The translations under genes and the position numbers were made by a program. From JABSQH01 sp039194665 (lineage in GTDB: Bacteria > Actinomycetota > Acidimicrobiia > Acidimicrobiales > Ilumatobacteraceae): a DNA stretch of 6,884 nt. The DNA is taken from contig JBCCVW010000228.1 of the NCBI GenBank assembly GCA_039194665.1, positions 1 through 6,884 on the forward strand. The letters run 5' to 3'. Positions 1-5,455 of the stretch are shown here, piece by piece; the stretch's first letter is position 1, and each line of letters begins with the position of its first letter. The notes beneath the pieces were generated by a model that was not told the DNA's origin, searched no databases, and worked only from the letters and a program-made list of their open reading frames with translations.

Positions 1-1924
1 CATCGCTGGTCTGGAACCCCTCGCGGGTCTCGAAGAACCGAGCCGCGCTGATCGGATTGACGGTCGACCCGAAGGGGATGACGCTGGTGACGTCGAGGAT
101 CAGGTCGGTGGCCCGGTTCGTGTAGATGCAGATCGTGCCGGTGGCCGACAGCTTGATGGTGGCTGCGTTGGCGATGGTCTCGCCGGCGCGGTAGTTGATG
201 GTCGACGATGCTGGTTGTGGTTCGTCGCAGGGGTAGCCGACGGCGAATCCGTTGTCAGCGGGGTTGACGATGCCGAGGTTGACGATCGCTGCGTCGACTT
301 CGTTGTCGATGCCGGCGCGGCCGGTCACTTGCACCTCGGTGACCTGCCCCGGGGCCCGGCGGCCGATGGCCTGCTGGAGCCCGTCGACGGTCGTCTCCCC
401 GATCCGGGTCTCCACCAGCCGGGCCGGGAGGAACGAGTCGACGCCAGCGGGATCGATCAGCATTGCGCCGACGTTCACCGTTCCCACGTTCTGCGCGTTC
501 TCGCCGGCATCGTCGCCGTAGGCGTCGGTGTTGCCGCGGCCCAACTGGCCGAGGGTGTTCAACCCCCAGCAACTGATCCGGTTGGTGTCGAGCACCGCAC
601 AGGTGGCGCCGACGGACGCGCTGACGGCAGTGACGAACCGGTCGTTGCCGAAATCAAGCGGAGGAAGGTTGTCGCCCATCTCGCCGACGTTGTCGCCGCG
701 AGTGACGACATCACCCAACAGCAACTGGCCGTTGGTGTTGAACCCCCAGCACTTCAACGACAGATCGTCGAGGCGGGCGCACGAATGGCTGCCCCCAGCG
801 GCAATGGCGACAGCCGAGCGGGCGGTACCAAGATCGACGGTGGGCAGGTTGTCGCCCATTTCGCCAGGACCATCGCCGCGCACTGCTGCGTCGCCGTAAC
901 CCAAGGCGCCGAACGTGCCGCTGCCCCAGCACTTCACGGTGGAATCGTCGAGCAGAGCACAGGTGTGCGCAGAACCAGCGCTCACCGAGTTCGCCGTGCG
1001 GCCCGTGCCGAGCGCTGCCACCGGCAGGCTGTCGCCCATCTGGTTGGCTCCCCAACCACGATCGACCGTGTCGCCCAGACCGAGTTGACCTCCGGAGTTC
1101 GCCCCCCAGCACTTGACCAGGCCGTTGTCGAGCAGCGCGCAGGTGTGGATGAACGATGCGCTGATGCCGACGGCAGTGCGGCCGGCGCCGAGATCGATGG
1201 GCGCCAAGTTGTCGCCCATCTCGCCGGCGTTGTCGCCGCGTCCGATGAAGTCCCCCTGGCCGAGCTGGCCAATCGTGTTGATGCCCCAGCACTTGACGGT
1301 GCCGTCATCGAGGAGCGCGCACGTGTGGCCCAGACCGGCGGTGATCGCGGTCGCAGTCCGACCGTTTCCGAGGTCGACGGTTGGCAGGTTGTCGCCCATC
1401 TCATTGGCGTTGTCGCCGAGGTGGAGCGTGTTGCCCACACCGAGCTGGCCGAAGCTGTTGTCGCCCCAGCACTTCACGCTCGCGTCGTCGAGGATCGCGC
1501 AGCTGTGACTGAAGCCCGCCGCAAGTGCGGCGGCGGTGCGGTCGGTGCCGAGGTCGACCGGAGCGAGGTTGTTGCCCATCTCGCCTCCGTTGTCGCCGAT
1601 GTCGTTCGTGTTGCCGATGCCGAGTTGGCCGCTGCTGTTAGAGCCCCAACAGCGCACGTCGCCCTTTGCGCTGCGCGCGCACACGTGTTGAACGCCCATG
1701 GCCACGTCGATCCAGTCGCCGCCCGCCGACACGCCTGGCGCAGCCTGCACCGGTGTGCTGCCGGTCGGCGCAACGATCGCGCCGATGCTGGCCAGCAGCA
1801 TCATCGCGACGAGGTACGCACCGGCGCGCCGCTGCCGGCGCGCACGCCCGTCTTCGGTGGGCGTCGTGTCGGCCACCTGCGTCGCGGTGAGAGCGGTGGT
1901 GGTGGAAGCGTTCGTGGAATCCAT
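1..1924 (-). CDS. Secreted RCC1-propeller protein, paralog A (3' end outside window)
   Basis: The minus-strand frame from the ATG at 1924-1922 stays open to the left edge, giving 641 complete codons. Residues 1-34 are a long Thr- then Arg-rich n-region. Residues 36-52 are hydrophobic, and a signal peptidase site is likely near PVQA/AP (about 61/62), so the product should be exported. Residues about 72-486 hold seven RCC1-type repeats, each with an H-x-C-A-x-L-D-D...K-C-W-G core, a G-Q-L-G turn and a GDNAGEMGDNLP-like loop; seven is the classical number for a closed RCC1 beta-propeller. Residues about 490-620 form one PAR-x-x-E-T-R unit (PAR at 500-502), and a second begins near 627. The first nine residues, signal peptide, blade order and linker match paralog B, so B's architecture predicts roughly 230 further residues off the edge. 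The precise function is unknown; RCC1 folds usually mediate protein binding, and an extracellular adhesin or binding role is inferred. Confidence 0.88.
   Translation of the reverse strand, partial: MDSTNASTTTALTATQVADTTPTEDGRARRQRRAGAYLVAMMLLASIGAIVAPTGSTPVQAAPGVSAGGDWIDVAMGVQHVCARSAKGDVRCWGSNSSGQLGIGNTNDIGDNGGEMGNNLAPVDLGTDRTAAALAAGFSHSCAILDDASVKCWGDNSFGQLGVGNTLHLGDNANEMGDNLPTVDLGNGRTATAITAGLGHTCALLDDGTVKCWGINTIGQLGQGDFIGRGDNAGEMGDNLAPIDLGAGRTAVGISASFIHTCALLDNGLVKCWGANSGGQLGLGDTVDRGWGANQMGDSLPVAALGTGRTANSVSAGSAHTCALLDDSTVKCWGSGTFGALGYGDAAVRGDGPGEMGDNLPTVDLGTARSAVAIAAGGSHSCARLDDLSLKCWGFNTNGQLLLGDVVTRGDNVGEMGDNLPPLDFGNDRFVTAVSASVGATCAVLDTNRISCWGLNTLGQLGRGNTDAYGDDAGENAQNVGTVNVGAMLIDPAGVDSFLPARLVETRIGETTVDGLQQAIGRRAPGQVTEVQVTGRAGIDNEVDAAIVNLGIVNPADNGFAVGYPCDEPQPASSTINYRAGETIANAATIKLSATGTICIYTNRATDLILDVTSVIPFGSTVNPISAARFFETREGFQTSD
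467..1711 (-). repeat. Seven in-register 180-nt RCC1 blade repeats of paralog A
   Basis: The C-W-G codons of successive blades recur at exactly 180-nt spacing; for example, the base just right of each CCCC run in the CWG region falls at 568, 748, 928, 1108, 1288, 1468 and 1648. The GTTGTCGCCCATCTCGCC block (plus-strand reading) recurs at the same interval. There is no indel across the seven copies. Blade 7 (the lowest coordinates) is the most divergent: it has lost the His of H-x-C (G-A-T-C instead) and its loop reads GENAQN rather than GEMGDN. Confidence 0.88.
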
Positions 1925-1930
1925 CGGTAG

Positions 1931-1934
1931 CTCC
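1931..1934 (-). promoter_or_regulatory. Ribosome binding site of paralog A
   Basis: Minus-strand GGAG lies six bases upstream of the ATG at 1924. It supports this start, as does conservation of the same ATG and the following codons in paralog B. Confidence 0.55.
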
Positions 1935-1941
1935 GTTCGTC

Positions 1942-1980
1942 TGCGCCCGGCCCCTCCGAGCGTCACCTGTCCTGACGGAC
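1942..1980 (-). promoter_or_regulatory. Conserved two-hairpin leader of paralog A
   Basis: This 39-nt block differs at one position from the block before paralog B (4747-4785). On the minus strand, the first potential hairpin (1983-1967) pairs CTG-G-TCC with GGACAG around a GTCA loop, with one bulged G. After a GTGA linker, the second (1962-1944) pairs CGCTCGG with CCGGGCG (one G-U) around an AGGGG loop. It ends 19 nt before the ATG. Weaker similarity to B extends further upstream through a shared GTAAGG (1998-1993). This is probably a 5' UTR regulatory element, or a promoter plus UTR. The RNA class is not recognised, and no standard -35/-10 pair is evident. Confidence 0.55.
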
Positions 1981-2016
1981 CAGCAAGCGAGTCCTTACAG
2001 GTTCTGCGCCGCCCGC

Positions 2017-2049
2017 TGTGACAGATGGGGTCAGACCCCAACTGTCACA
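2017..2049. repeat. REP-like palindrome, copy 1
   Basis: Two 16-nt arms flank a central A at 2033. The left arm is TGTGACAGATGGGGTC and the right arm is the complement of it, with a single mismatch at 2025. The GGGGTC/GACCCC core makes a very stable cruciform or hairpin. It sits in the intergenic space between paralogs A and B. From memory, palindromes with this core are repeated in many bacterial genomes and resemble REP elements mobilised by RAYT-type (TnpA_REP) transposases; no such gene is in the window. It could also stop transcription from B. Confidence 0.7.
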
Positions 2050-2081
2050 AGCGACGGGTGCCGACTCGGACCACCATGGGT

Positions 2082-2112
2082 GTGACAGTTGGGGTCTGAC
2101 CCCAACTGTCAC
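2082..2112. repeat. REP-like palindrome, copy 2
   Basis: This is a perfect 15-bp inverted repeat (GTGACAGTTGGGGTC and its complement) around one central T at 2097. It starts only three bases after the paralog B stop codon. Read on the opposite strand, copy 1 matches it with one mismatch, so the two copies lie in inverted orientation, centre to centre 64 bp, as in a BIME pair. Its position directly behind the stop suits a transcript-end or 3'-stabilising hairpin for B, although no T tract follows. Confidence 0.75.
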
Positions 2113-2115
2113 GGT

Positions 2116-4728
2116 TCAGCGGATGGTGGCGGTGAGGTCGACGATCAGGTGGGTAGTGCGGTGGGTGTACACGCAGATCGTGCCGGTGGCCGAGAGCCTG
2201 ATCGTCGCGTTGTTGGCGATCGTCTGTCCCTCGCGGAAGTTGATCGCCGACGATCCCGGCAGCTCCTCGTCGCACGGGTAGATGGCGGCGTAGCCGTTGG
2301 CGTCGGGATCGACCACGGCGACGTTGAAGATGCCGGCCGTTGCCACGGGGCTCACGCCGATCCGATCGATCACCTGTACTTCGGTGACCTGGCCAGCAGC
2401 CCGCTTGCCGATGCCCTGCTGGAAGCCATCGACTGTGGTCTGGCCAGCGATGCGGGTTTCCACCAGTCGTGCCGGCTGCATCGGATTGATGATCGCCCCA
2501 GGGCTCGTGTAGGCGGTGACGTCGACCACCAGATCCATCGCCCGATGCGTGTACACGCAGATCGCACCACCGTCGCCGAGACTGATCGTGGCGCCGCCGG
2601 CGATCGTCGTGCCGGCCGAGTAGTTGATCATCGACGCGGTTGGCTGCGGTTGCCCGCAGGCCCACGCCGCGATGTAGCCGTTGTCGTCGGGTGCGATCGC
2701 GGCGATGTTCACGGTCGCCGCTTCGGCGTCGGCCGGCACGCCGTTGCGACCGCCGATGACCACCTGGGTGGTCTGCCCGCCGAGGCGGCGGCCCTGTCCC
2801 TGCTGGGCACCATCGGTGGTCGAGAACCCGGCGCGTGACTCGAAGAAGCGGGCCGGGCTGATCGCATCGACCGTGGAGCCGAACGGGATCACGCTGGTGA
2901 CGTCGAAGATCAGGTCGGTCGCCCGTTGTGTGTACACGCAGATCGTGCCGGTGGCCGAGAGCTTGATCGTCGCTGCGTTGGCGATCGTCTCGCCGGCGCG
3001 GTAGTTGATGGTCGACGACGCTGGTTGCGGCTCGTCGCACGGGTAGCCCACGGCGAACCCGTCCTGTTCCGGATTGACGATGCCGAGGTTGACGATCGCC
3101 GCCTCGACCTCGCTGTCGATCCCGGAGCGGCCCGTCACCTGCACCTCGGTGACCTGGCCGGCGCTGCGCCGACCGATGTCCTGCTGCAGTCCGTCGACGG
3201 TCGGTTCGCCCGCACGGGTCTCGACCAGGCGGGCGGGGAGGAACGAGTCGACGCCACCCGGGTCGATGAAGAACGCGTTGCCGAGGTCGGTCGGGGGCAG
3301 GTTCTGTCCGTTCTCGCCGACGTTGTCGCCGTAGTTCATGGCGTTGCCGATGCCGAGCACGCCGTCGAAGTTGTTGCCCCAGCAGCGCACCGAGTTGTCG
3401 TCGAGGACGACGCAGACGTGCCCGAGGCCAGCGCTGGCAGCGGTGACGAATCGGTCGGGGCCGAACGTGAGCGCCGCCAGGTTGTCGCCCATCTCGCCGG
3501 CGGCGTCGCCGCGGTCGAAGACGTCCTCGGTCAGCAGTTGACCGTTGCCGTTGTACCCCCAGCACTTGAACGACTGGTCGTCGAGGCGGGCGCACGAGTG
3601 GGCGCCGCCGACCTCGATGGTGACGGCGGTGCGTCCCGTGCCGACGTCGACGGTCGGCAGGTTGTCGCCCATCTCGCCGGGTCCGTCGCTGCGCCACACC
3701 GTGTCGCCGTAGCCGAGCTGCCCATTGGAGCTTGCACCCCAGCACTTCACGCTGGCGTCGTCGAGCAGCGCGCAGGTGTGTCCTGATCCGGCGGAGATCG
3801 ATACGGCCGTCCGTCCGGTGCCGAGGTCGACCTCGGGAAGAAAGTCCCCCATCTGCCCGGCGAAACCGCCGCGATCGAATGTGTCGCCCTGTCCGAGTTG
3901 GCCACCGAAGTTGGCGCCCCAGCACTTCACTGAACCGTCGTCGAGCAGTGCGCAGGTGTGGGCGAACGCTGCCGTGATGCCGACGGCCGTCCGTCCGGTG
4001 CCGAGATCGATCGGCGGAAGTGCGTCGCCGAGCTCGCCGGGTCCGTCACCGCGGTGGTTCTTGTCGCCTTGACCGAGCTGACCCGACCCGTTCATTCCCC
4101 AGCACTTCACCGTGCCGTCGTCGAGCAGTGCGCACGTGTGCTTTCCACCGGCGGCCAGCGCAGTCGCCGTCCGACCCGTCCCGAGCAGTACCGCCGGAAC
4201 GATCGGGCCGAGCTCGCCCGCGTTGTCTCCGAAGTCGTTCGTGTTGCCCAGGCCCAGCTGGCCCTGGTCGTTGCGTCCCCAGCAGGTGACGTGGCTGCTC
4301 CTCAGGGCGCACGTGTGATCGAAACCGGCTGCCAGCTCGGTCACCGAGCCGCCAAGTGTGACCGGCGTGAGGTTGTCGCCCATCTCGCCGGCGTTGTCGC
4401 CGATGTCGGTGGTGTCGCCGCGACGCAACTGGCCGTACTGGTTCGAGCCCCAGCAGCGCACCTCGCCGTTGGCGCTGCGCGCACATGTGTGGTTCATGCC
4501 GGTGGCCAGGTCGACCCAGTCGCCGCCGGCATGTACGCCCGGAGCGGCGTGTACGGGCGCGCCGGCGCGTGGCGCAACAACGACGAACACGCTGGCGACG
4601 AGCGCCAGCGCAGTGAGTGAGATGAAGTGCGCCCGGGCGCGCTGAAGACGCCGGTGCCGCCCGTCCCGAATGGGCGCCTGGTCGACGTTGTCGGTGGAGT
4701 GGGTGGTGGAAGCGTTGGCGGAATCCAT
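2116..4728 (-). CDS. Secreted RCC1-propeller protein with three PAR-x-x-E-T/S-R units, paralog B
   Basis: This complete 870-aa gene runs from the ATG at 4728 to a TGA at 2118-2116. It has an Arg-rich n-region (21-34), a hydrophobic core (35-52) and a likely signal peptidase site near PVHA/AP (about 61/62). Seven RCC1-type blades occupy about 72-484, each with H-x-C and CWG, giving 14 cysteines that could form one disulfide per blade; blade 2 is three residues short. Three C-terminal units follow with PAR at 498, 625 and 752, exactly 127 residues apart. Each unit has a V-T/I-D/G-R segment, a (Y/W)-x-C site, an I-N-Y/F-x-x-G-x-T-I-A core, ICVYT and a closing D-L/H-L-x-x-D-V/L-T, hence two cysteines per unit. 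No transmembrane anchor or sortase motif follows. The product is probably extracellular or wall-associated, and its ligand is unknown. The second and third units lie where the missing part of paralog A would continue. Confidence 0.92.
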   Translation of the reverse strand: MDSANASTTHSTDNVDQAPIRDGRHRRLQRARAHFISLTALALVASVFVVVAPRAGAPVHAAPGVHAGGDWVDLATGMNHTCARSANGEVRCWGSNQYGQLRRGDTTDIGDNAGEMGDNLTPVTLGGSVTELAAGFDHTCALRSSHVTCWGRNDQGQLGLGNTNDFGDNAGELGPIVPAVLLGTGRTATALAAGGKHTCALLDDGTVKCWGMNGSGQLGQGDKNHRGDGPGELGDALPPIDLGTGRTAVGITAAFAHTCALLDDGSVKCWGANFGGQLGQGDTFDRGGFAGQMGDFLPEVDLGTGRTAVSISAGSGHTCALLDDASVKCWGASSNGQLGYGDTVWRSDGPGEMGDNLPTVDVGTGRTAVTIEVGGAHSCARLDDQSFKCWGYNGNGQLLTEDVFDRGDAAGEMGDNLAALTFGPDRFVTAASAGLGHVCVVLDDNSVRCWGNNFDGVLGIGNAMNYGDNVGENGQNLPPTDLGNAFFIDPGGVDSFLPARLVETRAGEPTVDGLQQDIGRRSAGQVTEVQVTGRSGIDSEVEAAIVNLGIVNPEQDGFAVGYPCDEPQPASSTINYRAGETIANAATIKLSATGTICVYTQRATDLIFDVTSVIPFGSTVDAISPARFFESRAGFSTTDGAQQGQGRRLGGQTTQVVIGGRNGVPADAEAATVNIAAIAPDDNGYIAAWACGQPQPTASMINYSAGTTIAGGATISLGDGGAICVYTHRAMDLVVDVTAYTSPGAIINPMQPARLVETRIAGQTTVDGFQQGIGKRAAGQVTEVQVIDRIGVSPVATAGIFNVAVVDPDANGYAAIYPCDEELPGSSAINFREGQTIANNATIRLSATGTICVYTHRTTHLIVDLTATIR
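2119..3237 (-). repeat. Three tandem 127-aa PAR-x-x-E-T/S-R units (protein repeat)
   Basis: The units begin at PARLVETR (498), PARFFESR (625) and PARLVETR (752). The middle unit is the most divergent: WACGQ instead of YPCDE, and ISLGDGGAICVYT instead of LSATGTICVYT. The first unit is closest to the homologous unit of paralog A (plus coordinates 1-430 against about 2811-3240), where long stretches match base for base. I recognise this as a recurrent extracellular module of actinobacterial secreted proteins but cannot give it a firm family name. Confidence 0.8.
3277..4515 (-). repeat. Seven RCC1 blade repeats of paralog B
   Basis: CWG anchors are spaced exactly 180 nt between blades 2 and 7 (4281, 4101, 3921, 3741, 3561, 3381) and 171 nt between blades 1 and 2. 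The 9-nt difference is an in-frame loss of three codons around the ALRSSHVTCWG strand. Individual blades match the blade at the same position in paralog A better than their neighbours. For example, both sixth blades have RLDD...KCWG followed by NGQLL and DRFVTA. Confidence 0.85.
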
Positions 4729-4734
4729 CGGTTG

Positions 4735-4738
4735 CCCC
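4735..4738 (-). promoter_or_regulatory. Weak ribosome binding site of paralog B
   Basis: Minus-strand GGGG lies six bases before the ATG, at the position of GGAG in paralog A. It is a poorer match to the anti-Shine-Dalgarno, so B may be translated less efficiently or depend more on the leader structure. Confidence 0.4.
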
Positions 4739-4746
4739 GTTCTGAG

Positions 4747-4785
4747 TGCGCCCGGCCCCTCCGAGCGTCACCCGTCCTGACGGAC
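4747..4785 (-). promoter_or_regulatory. Conserved two-hairpin leader of paralog B
   Basis: This is the counterpart of 1942-1980, with 38 of 39 bases identical. Hairpin 1 (4787-4772, minus) pairs CTGTCC with GGACGG around GTCA; hairpin 2 (4767-4749) is identical to that of paralog A. The single difference (A in paralog A, G here) lies in the 3' strand of hairpin 1 and changes a U-A pair to U-G, so pairing is kept. The shared GTAAGG lies at 4803-4798. The block fills most of the 90-nt gap behind the lipoprotein gene, so B probably has its own transcript start here rather than depending only on read-through. Confidence 0.55.
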
Positions 4786-4818
4786 AGCCGACCGATCCCT
4801 TACGCGTTTGCGCGAACG

Positions 4819-5253
4819 TCAGGTGCCGACGCTGTTGAGCACGTCGGTGCACTCCTGGAGACGTTCAGCGTTCTCTGGGGTCACCGACCCAGCCAACTCC
4901 GGTGCCTGGGTGGTGAGTTCCGTGGTGAGCTCAGCGACTCGGGCTGCATCGGCGTTTGCCGGGTCGTCGAGGATCGCCTGCGCTTCCTCCGCCAGCTCAT
5001 CGACGAGGTCGCAGAACTCCTCGACGGCTGGATCGGAGCCCCCGGCGCTGTCTCCGCCCGAGTCACCCGAGTCACCCGAGTCGGCGGAGTCCCCGCCCGA
5101 ATCGCCACCGCTGTCGTCGCTATCGCCACTGTCAGCGGCTGCGGCGGTCGCCTCCGACCCGCTGTCGCCGTCGTCGTCATCGCTACACGCTGCCATCGTG
5201 AACACGAGTGCTGCGGCGCATGCGGCCGCCACTGCTCGACGCTGCTTGATCAT
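4819..5253 (-). CDS. Small putative lipoprotein with acidic Asp/Ser/Gly stalk
   Basis: This is a 144-aa protein starting at the ATG at 5253. The n-region IKQRR and hydrophobic residues 7-22 end in a lipobox-like M-A-A-C (Cys23), so lipid anchoring on the outer face of the membrane is likely; Met at -3 is slightly off consensus. Residues 24-74 are almost entirely Asp, Ser, Gly and Ala, with repeated DSG units, giving an acidic disordered spacer. Residues 75-144 look like a small helical domain with two cysteines (81 and 135) that could be disulfide-bonded and a LAEEAQAILDD helix. The family is not recognised. It is upstream of and co-directional with paralog B, 90 nt away, and divergent from the LytR_C gene. 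A solute-binding or envelope-structural role is possible, but nothing in the sequence settles it. Confidence 0.87.
   Translation of the reverse strand: MIKQRRAVAAACAAALVFTMAACSDDDDGDSGSEATAAAADSGDSDDSGGDSGGDSADSGDSGDSGGDSAGGSDPAVEEFCDLVDELAEEAQAILDDPANADAARVAELTTELTTQAPELAGSVTPENAERLQECTDVLNSVGT
5057..5083. repeat. Three tandem 9-nt units inside the lipoprotein stalk
   Basis: The plus-strand unit CCCGAGTCA occurs three times in a row (last base G in the third) and encodes Asp-Ser-Gly triplets on the minus strand. Similar degenerate units continue to about 5110. Gains or losses of units would stay in frame and simply change the stalk length. Confidence 0.7.
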
Positions 5254-5256
5254 GAT

Positions 5257-5265
5257 TCTCCCCTT
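5257..5265 (-). promoter_or_regulatory. Ribosome binding site of the lipoprotein gene
   Basis: Minus-strand AAGGGGAGA ends three bases before the ATG at 5253, with the AGGGG part about seven bases away. It is the strongest Shine-Dalgarno-like site among the minus-strand genes and fixes this start. Confidence 0.6.
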
Positions 5266-5338
5266 GGGTTTGATACCGCCGTGCGACCGATCGCCGCTCA
5301 GTCGAGGTCCATCCTCAGGGTCTCGCTGCTGGGCGTCA

Positions 5339-5355
5339 TGAGTACCCGCTACTCA
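5339..5355. promoter_or_regulatory. Candidate operator palindrome
   Basis: TGAGTA and TACTCA, perfect 6-bp inverted arms, flank a CCCGC spacer. It lies about 86 bp upstream of the lipoprotein start and 100 bp upstream of the LytR_C start. Its size and position fit a binding site for a dimeric regulator controlling one or both genes, but no regulator is identified and a short palindrome can occur by chance. Confidence 0.3.
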
Positions 5356-5440
5356 ATCCCGATCGTGCGGCACCACCGGCACAGGTCTGTGGCATCCGAT
5401 CGTGGTCAGCGGATGACTTCGTTGGGAGCAGCGGCGTCGT

Positions 5441-5446
5441 TAGCCT
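5441..5446 (+). promoter_or_regulatory. Possible -10 box for a leaderless LytR_C transcript
   Basis: TAGCCT fits the actinobacterial TAnnnT -10 pattern and ends nine bases before the ATG at 5456, which puts the predicted start of transcription almost at the start codon. No Shine-Dalgarno sequence precedes the ATG, as expected for a leaderless message. The -35 candidate at 17-bp spacing (TTCGTT) is weak. Confidence 0.35.
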
Positions 5447-5455
5447 CGTGCCGTC

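Larger units (their letters stand above)
5254..5455. promoter_or_regulatory. Divergent intergenic region between lipoprotein and LytR_C genes
   Basis: This 202-nt region must contain the promoters of both flanking genes. For the lipoprotein, minus-strand TATCAA (5275-5270) is a possible -10, but no credible -35 lies 17 bp behind it. For the LytR_C gene see 5441-5446. The only clear symmetric element is the palindrome at 5339-5355. No small gene with both a good start and coding character was found. Confidence 0.5.

Noticed and set aside
1..1924. Paralog A as a pseudogene
   Set aside because: No stop codon or frameshift was found in 641 codons. The register matches paralog B with only whole-codon differences, and the apparent lack of an end is due to the window edge.
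215..1930. Plus-strand open frame of 571 codons opposite paralog A
   Set aside because: It is an antisense shadow of the 180-nt repeats: the peptide repeats because the opposite gene repeats. It has no signal or recognisable domain, whereas the minus frame has signal peptide, RCC1 blades and a ribosome binding site.
1925..2000. Cyclic-di-GMP class I (GEMM) riboswitch in the shared leader
   Set aside because: Two adjacent hairpins, a GACGC segment and the end ACCGATGG resemble GEMM superficially. The conserved GNRA tetraloop and CAAA-type receptor are absent, and the loops (GTCA, AGGGG) do not fit.
2045..3925. Minus-strand frame of 626 codons overlapping paralog B in another phase
   Set aside because: The peptide is Arg/Gly/Asp-rich nonsense typical of a high-GC off-frame, and it runs through the REP palindrome. 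The 870-aa frame has all the domain evidence.
3480..4420. RGD tripeptides in several blades as integrin-type adhesion motifs
   Set aside because: RGD arises where a variable Arg precedes the conserved Gly-Asp of the blade loop. It is not conserved between blades and has no clear meaning in an environmental bacterium.
467..4515. CRISPR or satellite array from the regular 180-nt spacing
   Set aside because: The repeats are degenerate, in frame, and lack identical short repeats with unique spacers. They are protein-coding blade repeats.
4798..4818. Terminator between the lipoprotein gene and paralog B
   Set aside because: The CGCG-CAAA-CGCG palindrome here has only a 4-bp stem and no T tract, too weak to call; it also overlaps the conserved upstream block of paralog B.
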